DNA from: UBA2965 sp036526135
GTDB lineage: Bacteria > Pseudomonadota > Gammaproteobacteria > Pseudomonadales > Azotimanducaceae
Assembly (NCBI GenBank): GCA_036526135.1
Contig: DATCZA010000031.1
Coordinates: 1-5,688, forward strand
DNA length: 5,688 nt
Reading direction: 5' to 3'
A program made the translations under genes and the position numbers. Below the pieces are notes generated by a model, which had not been told where the DNA came from, made no database searches, and saw only the letters and a program-made list of their open reading frames with translations. Positions 1 to 5,499 of this stretch are shown here, one piece after another. Position 1 is the first letter of the stretch, and each line of letters opens with the position of its first letter.

Positions 1-408
1 CAGCTGACGGACGCGTTTCACTACACGCTGTTTCCGAACTTCGCGGTGTCGATCTGGGCCGACGGCTTTCACTTTCTGCGGGCGCGGCCCCATCCCACCG
101 ATCCGGAACGGTGCGTCTTCGACAACTGGTGGTACGCCAGCTGCCCCGAGAAGGATCTGCGTCCCGTGCCAACCGGAATGGGCCTGATCGACCGTGACGC
201 GGACGTGCGTACCGAAGTATTCGACTATGGCGAAGGCTGGGTTGGAGCCGGCATAGATCAGGACGTGGAGGTTTTCGTCAAGCAGCAGCGCGGCTTCCGG
301 TCCCGGGGTTTCAAGGGCGTCTACCTGTCCAGGCAGGAGAGCCGGGTGCGCCGCTATCACGAGCTCATCGACGACTACATCGAGGGGCGCCTGCCCAACG
401 CGAGGTAA
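1..408 (+). CDS. Rieske-type aromatic ring-hydroxylating oxygenase, alpha subunit (C-terminal part, 5' truncated)
   Basis: The frame is open from the first base and ends in TAA, giving the last 135 residues of a longer protein. The GTG at position 46 is an internal codon, not a start. The segment DAFHYTLFPNFAV, then RARPHPTDP, then QQRGFRSRGFKG and LSRQESRVRRYHELIDDYI is typical of the C-terminal half of the catalytic (SRPBCC-fold) domain of Rieske non-heme iron oxygenase alpha subunits. In this family the domain binds mononuclear iron through two His and one Asp. The DQD at fragment residues 86-88 is the likely place for the Asp ligand, which I infer from its position before the QxG/RGxxSRGF block. 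The Rieske [2Fe-2S] domain and the two His ligands would lie upstream, outside the window. Such enzymes hydroxylate or demethylate organic substrates using electrons from a reductase. The substrate cannot be told. The family call is firm; the subfamily is open. Confidence 0.88.
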   Translation, partial: QLTDAFHYTLFPNFAVSIWADGFHFLRARPHPTDPERCVFDNWWYASCPEKDLRPVPTGMGLIDRDADVRTEVFDYGEGWVGAGIDQDVEVFVKQQRGFRSRGFKGVYLSRQESRVRRYHELIDDYIEGRLPNAR

Positions 409-415
409 GTTCGAC

Positions 416-420
416 GAGGA
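416..420 (+). promoter_or_regulatory. Candidate ribosome binding site for the serine hydrolase
   Basis: GAGGA lies 8 bases before the ATT codon at 429 and just after the oxygenase stop codon. It is the only Shine-Dalgarno-like sequence near the predicted signal peptide, so it is the main support for placing the start near 429. No ATG or GTG occurs in any frame nearby. A TTG at 430 is one base out of frame and meets a stop after three codons. Confidence 0.4.
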
Positions 421-428
421 CAAACGCT

Positions 429-2066
429 ATTGCGGGACTGACTGCTCTCTCTGCAGCCATTTGCCTGTCAGGGGCAGCCGTCGCTGCCACCTCGGACCTG
501 AACCCGATCTTCAAGGCCTGGAACCAAGCGGATGCTCCCGGCCTGGTCGCGGGCGTGTTCCGAGACGGCGAACGGCTGTGGATGGGAAGCTTCGGCCTGT
601 CGAACCTGGAGTTCGACGCGCCCAACACCCCGCAAACCCGTTTCAACGCGGGGTCCGTTGCCAAGCAGTTCACCGCCACGGCCATCCTCAGGCTCGAGCA
701 AGCTGAGGAGCTCAGCCTGGATGACCCGATACGTCGATACGTGCCCGAGCTGCCTGGGGTTGCCAGGTCCATTACCCTGCGGCAAATGCTTCATCACACC
801 AGCGGTCTGCGGGACGTCTGGGCGCTCACGGACTTAGGCGGCTGGCAGCCAGCCGACGTGAGGACGCCGACCCAGGCTCTGCGTATCCTGGCGCGCCAGC
901 GGGCGCTGAATTTTTTGCCCGGCAATGGGTTCGGCTACTCCAACAGCGGCTATCTCCTCCTGGCCGAAGTGATCCGACGTACCACCGGCAGGCCGTTTCC
1001 AGACTGGATGCGCCAGCACGTCTTGGAACCGGCCGGCATGGAGGATACCTACTTCTACGAGGACCCGATCAAGCTGCTGCCAGGCGTCGCCAGCCCGTAC
1101 CGCTTCCTCGGCAGAAGCAGGGGTTTTGCTCGTGACGATCTCAACAGCGGGCTGGCAGGCAGCGGCAATCTCGTCACGACGGCAGCCGACCTCGGGCGAT
1201 GGTCGGCGCATCTCCTGACATCGAAAATCGGGGGCGCTCCGCTCGTCGAACGGCTCTCCGAGCAGGGCATCTTGCCGGACGGTCGGAAGACCGGGTACGG
1301 CATGGGCCTGTTCGTCGGGACCCACCGCGGCCTTCCCGTGGTCTCGCACGGAGGCGCCAACGCTGGATACCGAAGTGAGTTGCTGATGTTCCCCGATCAG
1401 CGGGTTGCCGTCGTGGTTCTGGGCAACGTCAACACGGTCTCGGCGGAGCGGCTGGCGCGATCCATGGCGGACGTCGTCCTCGCAGAAGACCTGCCCGCCC
1501 CTTCCCCGCTTCCGGAAACCACACCCGTGCCCATGGCCCTGCCGCCCGCAAGCTTTGCCGGCCGCTACGCCCTGGGCCAGATGCTGCTGGAGATCCGCGA
1601 GTCCGACGGGTCCCTTTATTTCCGCATTGGCGGCGGCGACCTGCGCCCGCTGACCGCCACCGGACCGGTGACTTTCGCCACCTCGGAACCGGGCGTCTCG
1701 CTGGAATTTCAGCTTGACGAGAACAGATCAATTACCGGCGTCGATCTGCTCGCTGCCGGACGCACGCTCCCGGCCGAGCGCCTCGAGCCGGAAATGCTTA
1801 CCGCCACAGACGCTCGGGCTTACGAGGGCCGCTACCACAGCGAGGAACTCGACACCTCATACCGTGTCGTTTACGAGAACGGCCACTTGGTCGCCAGACA
1901 CCTGCGCGGGAGCGATATCGTGCTCACGGCCTTTGGTCAGGACCGTTTCCTGGAATCAGCAGGGGGTGATCTGAGGGTCGACTTTCAGCGCTCCCGGCGC
2001 GGTCGAATCACCGGCTTCGAAGTGTCCGTCGATCGGGCCCGGGCCATCGCCTTCGACCGGATCTGA
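429..2066 (+). CDS. Exported serine hydrolase, beta-lactamase / penicillin-binding-protein-like family (class C fold)
   Basis: This is a serine beta-lactamase-family protein (AmpC/esterase/D-aminopeptidase-like). Numbered from the ATT at 429 (545 residues), it has the three active-site motifs. They are SVAK with nucleophile Ser76 and Lys79, YSN (Tyr170, Asn172), and HGG (307-309) in place of the KTG of true penicillin-binding proteins. The first about 20 residues form a hydrophobic stretch ending AAVAA, a plausible signal peptidase I site, so the protein is probably periplasmic. The first conventional start is GTG at 555. That would remove both the signal peptide and the conserved first strand (PGLVAGV), so the real start must be upstream. 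The frame is open back to a TGA at 195 with no ATG, GTG or TTG, so the start at 429 is provisional. Two related beta-rich repeats follow the catalytic domain, at about 376-452 and 465-545. It lies about 20 bases after the oxygenase gene and is probably co-transcribed with it. HGG-type members are often esterases or peptidases rather than antibiotic-resistance enzymes. The substrate is unknown. Confidence 0.87.
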   Translation: MAGLTALSAAICLSGAAVAATSDLNPIFKAWNQADAPGLVAGVFRDGERLWMGSFGLSNLEFDAPNTPQTRFNAGSVAKQFTATAILRLEQAEELSLDDPIRRYVPELPGVARSITLRQMLHHTSGLRDVWALTDLGGWQPADVRTPTQALRILARQRALNFLPGNGFGYSNSGYLLLAEVIRRTTGRPFPDWMRQHVLEPAGMEDTYFYEDPIKLLPGVASPYRFLGRSRGFARDDLNSGLAGSGNLVTTAADLGRWSAHLLTSKIGGAPLVERLSEQGILPDGRKTGYGMGLFVGTHRGLPVVSHGGANAGYRSELLMFPDQRVAVVVLGNVNTVSAERLARSMADVVLAEDLPAPSPLPETTPVPMALPPASFAGRYALGQMLLEIRESDGSLYFRIGGGDLRPLTATGPVTFATSEPGVSLEFQLDENRSITGVDLLAAGRTLPAERLEPEMLTATDARAYEGRYHSEELDTSYRVVYENGHLVARHLRGSDIVLTAFGQDRFLESAGGDLRVDFQRSRRGRITGFEVSVDRARAIAFDRI

Positions 2067-2114
2067 ATCCCCAGGAGTGATCAGACGACGGCCCGGAAAC
2101 CGACCCAGCCACCC

Positions 2115-3485
2115 TCATCTCCCAGCCGTCGAATCTTCCACGTCGGGCGATCCCTGATTCTGCCGCTCCCACTCCCCAAGCGCCCGCATGCCGCTCCACA
2201 GGAGCAACATGGCAACGGGGGCCACGCAGACCGAGATGATCATCAGCGATACGTGCACTTTGCCGGGATCGCCGAGAACATAGTCCGTGGTCGCCGCGAC
2301 AAGCGTCGGGCCAAGCCCCAGCCCGATGACGTTCGTCCCGACGACGAAGAAGCCCGCCAGGACGCCACGCATGTTGCGGGGGGTCACGGTCTGCGTGACG
2401 AAGGTCATCAGCGCCAGCGGCAGCGTGACGAAAAAGCTGGCAAGCCCGATGCAGACAAGCGCGCCCGCGCCCGACGTCTGGAACGGCAGGGTCACCATGC
2501 TCAGCGCGACGGCCGCCGCCGCGCCGGTGGCCAGACGCAGCGGATAGTCGGCATATCCCCGCCGCTTCAGCCAGCCGCCCACGACGGGACCGCTGAGCAC
2601 GCCCGCCGAGCCCGCCACCAGCGCCAGGGTTCCGTAGATTCGTCCGGCGCTGGCGAGGTCCCAGCCGTATACGCGAACGAGGATCGTCGGTACCCAACCC
2701 TGCAGCCCGTAGAGGACGACCACGAGAAAGGGGACACCCAGCAGCACGGCAAGGTAGATACGGGCGTGGCGTTTCATGAATCGCATGACTTCGCTCCAGC
2801 CCGGTGCCGGCTCGGCATCGCCGGCTTCCCGCTGACGCTGGGGATTGGGGAGCATGGCCAGCAGCGCCGCGATCAGAACGCCCGGCAACGCCACCATCAT
2901 GAAGGTGAACTGCCACGCGCGGATGCTTCCGAGCACGGGCAACGACAGCTCACCAATGGAGGCCGCCCAGTCGATCACGGCGGCTCCACCGATCAGCGCA
3001 AGGCCCGCGCCCAGATACGGTCCCATGAGAAAGAAGCTCACGGGACGCGCCAGCTTGTCCGGAGGAAAGTAGTCGGCAAGGAGGGACCAGGCCGCCGGGG
3101 TCAGAGAAGCCTCCCCTACCCCCACACCCATTCTCGCGGCCATTAGCTGTCCGTAGTTTCCCGCCACTCCGCAGCCGAAGGTCGCCACGCTCCAGAACAG
3201 CACGCCCGCTATCAGCACCAGGATGCGGTTGAACTTGTCCACCAGGCGCCCGATGGGCACGCTCATCAGCACGTAGGGGATGACGAAGGCGAGCCCCTGC
3301 AGAAAGCTGATGCTGGTGTCGCTGAGCCCCAGATCGTGCCTGATCGGCTCGACCAGGAGGTTGAGAACCTGCCGGTCAACGAAAGAGAACGTGTAGGCCA
3401 GCGTCAGGATGACGGTCGCGTACCACGCGGCCGCCGTCCCCGGTCGCTGCAGAGCGGCGCCGGAGCCTGCCGAAGGCCCACCCAC
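2115..3485 (-). CDS. MFS transporter, spinster-like family
   Basis: This is a 456-residue hydrophobic protein, the usual length for a 12-helix major facilitator. The first helix contains the FVDRQVLN stretch (Asp37, Arg38). Motif A of the loop between helices 2 and 3 is present as GRLVDKFNR (residues 79-87). Helix 4 is followed by GVGEASLTPAAWSLLADYF (from residue 122), a hallmark of the spinster-like branch of bacterial MFS proteins. A charged central loop at about 212-242 separates the two six-helix halves. It is an inner-membrane secondary transporter. Relatives are annotated for small organic acids or lipid-like compounds, and the cargo here cannot be told. The start is GTG at 3485, with AGAGGA 10 bases before it and a stop in the same frame 11 codons upstream. 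The gene follows the ABM-domain gene after 33 bases and is probably translated from the same message. It converges with the serine hydrolase across a 48-base gap that shows no clear terminator. Confidence 0.92.
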   Translation of the reverse strand: MGGPSAGSGAALQRPGTAAAWYATVILTLAYTFSFVDRQVLNLLVEPIRHDLGLSDTSISFLQGLAFVIPYVLMSVPIGRLVDKFNRILVLIAGVLFWSVATFGCGVAGNYGQLMAARMGVGVGEASLTPAAWSLLADYFPPDKLARPVSFFLMGPYLGAGLALIGGAAVIDWAASIGELSLPVLGSIRAWQFTFMMVALPGVLIAALLAMLPNPQRQREAGDAEPAPGWSEVMRFMKRHARIYLAVLLGVPFLVVVLYGLQGWVPTILVRVYGWDLASAGRIYGTLALVAGSAGVLSGPVVGGWLKRRGYADYPLRLATGAAAAVALSMVTLPFQTSGAGALVCIGLASFFVTLPLALMTFVTQTVTPRNMRGVLAGFFVVGTNVIGLGLGPTLVAATTDYVLGDPGKVHVSLMIISVCVAPVAMLLLWSGMRALGEWERQNQGSPDVEDSTAGR

Positions 3486-3495
3486 CGCTATGGAA

Positions 3496-3501
3496 TCCTC
3501 T
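3496..3501 (-). promoter_or_regulatory. Ribosome binding site of the MFS transporter gene
   Basis: On the minus strand this reads AGAGGA, 10 bases before the GTG start at 3485 and inside the short gap after the stop codon of the ABM gene. It supports the GTG as the true start, because no ATG is available upstream in this frame. Confidence 0.5.
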
Positions 3502-3518
3502 GCGTTACCGCGGGCACC

Positions 3519-3869
3519 TCAATCCAGCAGAGCCTGGATACGCGGCGTGCGATCATCGCCGTAGACGGTGCCGCGATCGTCTGCTACGTATTGGCGGTTG
3601 ATGGACTCGAGAAGACCCCCAGCGCTGCCCAGGGCTTCCACCATGGCCGCGTAATTAGGGTGCTTGAAGTGCGCTTCCAGCGACGCGGCATCATCCCAAA
3701 GCTCGTACACCTGTATCTCGGCCGGCACGCAGGGATCCGGCGCGAAGCAGTACATGCGGCATCCAGGCTCCTCGTCCCGGGTCCGACCCTGGATGTCGGT
3801 GGACAGCTCCACCGCCTTGTCGCGGTGTTCCTGAGTGTCGAAAACGAGCCGGGCAACTACGATGATCAT
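3519..3869 (-). CDS. Antibiotic biosynthesis monooxygenase (ABM) domain protein, YgiN-like
   Basis: This 116-residue protein has the size and layout of the single-domain ABM family (dimeric ferredoxin-like alpha/beta barrel). It opens with a beta strand (MIIVVARLVF), followed by a helix rich in charged residues. Next come a strand around GCRMYCFAPDP (residues 36-46), EIQVYELWDD (51-60) and the family signature helix with HFKHPNY (His67, His70). Relatives include the quinol monooxygenase YgiN and cofactor-free oxygenases of polyketide pathways. Others have no known activity or degrade heme, so catalysis is not proven here. Three cysteines (37, 41, 47) are clustered in the middle. The ATG at 3869 is preceded by a strong AGGAG 6 bases away. 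It is the first gene of a likely two-gene operon with the downstream MFS transporter, which suggests a shared substrate or product, perhaps a quinone or aromatic compound. That link is inference. Confidence 0.85.
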   Translation of the reverse strand: MIIVVARLVFDTQEHRDKAVELSTDIQGRTRDEEPGCRMYCFAPDPCVPAEIQVYELWDDAASLEAHFKHPNYAAMVEALGSAGGLLESINRQYVADDRGTVYGDDRTPRIQALLD

Positions 3870-3875
3870 GTCTTT

Positions 3876-3880
3876 CTCCT
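3876..3880 (-). promoter_or_regulatory. Ribosome binding site of the ABM-domain gene
   Basis: On the minus strand this reads AGGAG, 6 bases before the ATG at 3869. It is a near-ideal Shine-Dalgarno match and fixes the start of the gene. Confidence 0.75.
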
Positions 3881-3932
3881 GATCTTATGTGGCACCGAAG
3901 AGCAGCCAAGAACGGGCGATTCCGTGCGGCGC

Positions 3933-3959
3933 CATCCGCAGCAACGTCTACCGCGGATG
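3933..3959. promoter_or_regulatory. Inverted repeat in the divergent intergenic region (candidate operator)
   Basis: CATCCGC at 3933-3939 and GCGGATG at 3953-3959 are perfect 7-base inverted arms separated by 13 bases. They lie in the 136-base gap between the divergent ABM and methyltransferase genes. An arm-to-arm distance of about two helical turns is what a dimeric regulator would contact, so it could be an operator shared by both directions. It could also be a chance repeat in GC-rich DNA or a hairpin in the leader RNA. I could not place a convincing -35/-10 pair beside it, and no regulator gene lies within the window. Confidence 0.35.
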
Positions 3960-4005
3960 AAACGGCGTGAGGCCCTCCCTTCGCCCTCATTAAACCGGCG
4001 CGAAA

Positions 4006-4722
4006 TTGAGAACTCAAGAAGGTTCCGACGCCCGCGATCTCGGTGAGCTATCGGACATCGAAGCCGTATCACGATTGCTGGACGTCAAAGATCTCCGTCT
4101 GATCGACGTCGGGTGCGGCGCCGGCCACCTCGCTCGCTCCCTTGCCGAGCTGGGCGCCATCGTCCTGGGCATCGAGCCCGATCCGGCACAGGCGGAGCGT
4201 AATCGGACCGCGGATCCTGTCCCGAACGTGACGCTGCTCGAGGCGGGGGCCGAGAAGATCCCCGCGGACGACCACAGCGTCGACGGCGTCATGTTCTTCC
4301 GCTCGCTGCACCACGTGCCGCGCCAGCTGATGGACGCGTCGCTCATCGAGGCGGCCAGGGTGCTCAAGCCCGAAGGATTCCTCTGCGTCGTGGAGCCCGG
4401 CATGGAGGGGAGTCACTACGCGATGATGCGGCCGTTCCACGACGAAACGGAAGTGCGCACCCTCGCCCAGGAGGCCCTGGCCCGAACGGCTGAGGGCCTG
4501 TTCGATAGCGCCCACGGCTACCTCTACACCCAGCACCCGCGCCACGACAGTTTCGAGGCCATGGTGGAGTTCTTCACCAGCCTGTCGTTCAACGACATTA
4601 GCCGGGGAATGATCGACGTCCCCGAAGTGCACAAGCATTTCGAGGCGGCGCGTACAGACGAAGGCTATGTCTTCGAGCAGCCCACGCTGGTGAACGTCTA
4701 CCGCCACCCGAAGGCCAACTGA
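4006..4722 (+). CDS. Class I SAM-dependent methyltransferase
   Basis: This 238-residue protein has a Rossmann-type SAM-binding core. Motif I is LIDVGCGAGH (residues 32-41), and an acidic residue ends the second strand in GIEPDP (Glu57). GAEKIPADDHSVDGVMF (about 81-97) follows, then RSLHHVP and the helix-strand EAARVLKPEGFLCVVEPG. This is the pattern of the Methyltransf_11 / UbiE-like group. The C-terminal half (from about residue 133) is specific to its own subgroup and probably shapes the acceptor site. I cannot name the substrate. The only start that keeps the whole domain is TTG at 4006, because TAA at 3991 closes the frame upstream and the next in-frame Met lies inside the fold. No good ribosome binding site precedes it, so initiation may be weak or leaderless. 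The gene is divergent from the ABM/MFS pair, and the next gene on its strand begins about 150 bases later. Confidence 0.87.
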   Translation: MRTQEGSDARDLGELSDIEAVSRLLDVKDLRLIDVGCGAGHLARSLAELGAIVLGIEPDPAQAERNRTADPVPNVTLLEAGAEKIPADDHSVDGVMFFRSLHHVPRQLMDASLIEAARVLKPEGFLCVVEPGMEGSHYAMMRPFHDETEVRTLAQEALARTAEGLFDSAHGYLYTQHPRHDSFEAMVEFFTSLSFNDISRGMIDVPEVHKHFEAARTDEGYVFEQPTLVNVYRHPKAN

Positions 4723-4863
4723 CCGGCCAATCGGCCCGTCCGAGCGTTCTTTTTCATCGGGAATCGGACATTCTGAGGACTCGTTCCCATTGGTTGGCCC
4801 GCCATATGAGGCGATGTTCTCATCCTGGAGCCACTTCGCTGGATACACTCGATGCAACCGTCA

Positions 4864-4869
4864 AAGGGG
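4864..4869 (+). promoter_or_regulatory. Ribosome binding site of the small exported protein
   Basis: AAGGGG lies 6 bases before the ATG at 4876, whereas the in-frame ATG at 4852 has no purine-rich sequence in front of it. This decides the start in favour of 4876. It also places the signal peptide exactly at the N-terminus. Confidence 0.5.
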
Positions 4870-4875
4870 TCGAGC

Positions 4876-5064
4876 ATGAAAACATTCATGGTCCTATCCG
4901 CAGTTCTGTTGCTATCGACCTGCGTGGCGGGCGAGCAACATCGCGATGACGTGCCCATCATGGCCGGCGTCGTTGATACGCGCTCGGGTGACATCCGAAG
5001 GTGCGAGTGGAAAGGCTACGACGTCCGGCCCGACTGCCTGCCTGCGCAAACCTCCCCGCCCTGA
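4876..5064 (+). CDS. Small exported hypothetical protein, possible lipoprotein
   Basis: This is a 62-residue protein that I do not recognise. It begins MKTFMVLSAVLLLSTC, a short positively charged end followed by a hydrophobic core, which is a clear export signal. The sequence before Cys16 (LLST-C) resembles a lipobox, but Thr at -1 is unusual because Gly, Ala or Ser is normal there. It may therefore be a lipoprotein or a signal-peptidase-I substrate. The mature part is short and polar, with Cys43 and Cys54 eleven residues apart that could form a disulfide in the periplasm, and it ends in a Pro-rich tail. An in-frame ATG at 4852 would add 8 residues (MQPSKGSS) but lacks a ribosome binding site and would displace the signal peptide. 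The signal peptide supports this being a real gene. Its function is unknown, and its neighbours give no clue. Confidence 0.6.
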   Translation: MKTFMVLSAVLLLSTCVAGEQHRDDVPIMAGVVDTRSGDIRRCEWKGYDVRPDCLPAQTSPP

Positions 5065-5126
5065 TCGTCTCCCACCCGCCTGACCCGTTCGGTTTAGCAG
5101 CTACCTTCGCCACGCGACGACGATCA
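5062..5126. repeat. 8-base inverted repeat overlapping the stop of the small exported protein gene
   Basis: TGATCGTC at 5062-5069, which includes the TGA stop codon, is the exact reverse complement of GACGATCA at 5119-5126. The 49-base loop is long and no T-run follows, so it is not a standard terminator. It could form a stem in the transcript, or it could be chance. Confidence 0.3.
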
Positions 5127-5476
5127 CTCCACAATTTACCGATTACCGAAACCCGTTTCCTCCAACCCATCCAAAGTTCGACATCGCGCGCGCGGGGTGG
5201 TTGATTCAAATCCATCGGGTGCGAGCCGAGCGAACCGAGAGCGGATCGGACTCTCTGTGCGTTGTCCTCGATACCGACAGGCCTAGAAACAGGCTGATTC
5301 ACACGCTCCTTGCACCGGCTACCACCCTTTTGATGGAATACTCACCCACAAGTGACGTGCCTGCATACCTGCACGAAGTTGCCAACCTCATCGGGTAGCA
5401 ATGGAGGAGCCGCCGCATTAGCAGGTCGTTCCACCGAAAAGAGTCAGCAAGAACACTGGAGAGCAGGGCTTCGGAA

Positions 5477-5486
5477 CCAAATTTGG
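5477..5486. promoter_or_regulatory. Palindrome CCAAATTTGG just before the ribosome binding site of the last gene
   Basis: This is a perfect 10-base self-complementary sequence that ends 2 bases before the GGAGA ribosome binding site. Its AT-rich centre contrasts with the surrounding DNA. It could be a repressor half-site or part of a structure that affects translation. No regulator is known for it here. Confidence 0.3.
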
Positions 5487-5488
5487 CT

Positions 5489-5493
5489 GGAGA
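5489..5493 (+). promoter_or_regulatory. Ribosome binding site of the terminal membrane protein gene
   Basis: GGAGA lies 6 bases before the ATG at 5500. This is a good Shine-Dalgarno match and is the main reason to accept the truncated frame that follows as a real gene. Confidence 0.6.
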
Positions 5494-5499
5494 TTCAAG

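Larger units (their letters stand above)
5065..5499. other. Gene-poor intergenic stretch
   Basis: I see no supported gene or RNA here. Open frames in the region are short, start at weak codons without ribosome binding sites, and their translations look like nothing known. Base composition is visibly more AT-rich than in the genes to the left, though it includes an alternating CG run at about 5185-5194. Structural features are an 8-base inverted repeat (5062-5069 with 5119-5126), a short direct repeat CCTGCA-TA-CCTGCA near 5360, and a 10-base palindrome at 5477-5486. It may hold the promoter of the gene at 5500, or it may be the remains of a lost gene. Confidence 0.5.

Noticed and set aside
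461..706. Short plus-strand frame (TTG start) at the front of the serine hydrolase
   Set aside because: Its translation is Arg/Pro/Gly-rich, with no ribosome binding site, and it overlaps the signal peptide and catalytic Ser region of the hydrolase.
2008..2916. Minus-strand open frame of 302 residues overlapping the MFS gene in another frame
   Set aside because: Low-complexity Arg/Gly/Ala composition; the MFS frame on the same strand has clear family motifs across the same bases.
2253..3146. Long plus-strand open frame (297 residues) opposite the MFS gene
   Set aside because: The translation is rich in Arg, Gly, His and Gln with no hydrophobic core or domain pattern, typical of the antisense of a GC-rich membrane protein gene.
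3876..3905. Possible promoter for the ABM gene (TTGGCT, 16 bases, TAAGAT on the minus strand)
   Set aside because: The predicted transcription start would fall within the ribosome binding site, so it could not serve this gene well.
3336..4046. Plus-strand open frame of 236 residues across the ABM gene and the divergent gap
   Set aside because: It is antisense to a gene with a strong ribosome binding site and clear ABM motifs, and its own translation shows no family features.
4724..4755. Possible terminator after the methyltransferase (GGCC or TCGG stem, then a T-rich run)
   Set aside because: The stems are only 4 base pairs and the T-run does not directly follow either of them.
4069..4857. 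Minus-strand open frame of 262 residues opposite the methyltransferase
   Set aside because: It mirrors the methyltransferase codons, with Val/Glu/Arg/His-rich text and no recognisable motif, and the plus-strand frame is a convincing methyltransferase.
5199..5213. T-loop-like sequence (GGTTGATTCAAATCC) suggesting a tRNA or an integration site
   Set aside because: The flanking bases do not form a proper T-arm, and no matching acceptor stem or anticodon arm was found upstream or on the other strand.
5201..5398. Plus-strand 65-residue frame starting at TTG
   Set aside because: No ribosome binding site, a weak start codon, and a translation without signal, motif or familiar pattern.
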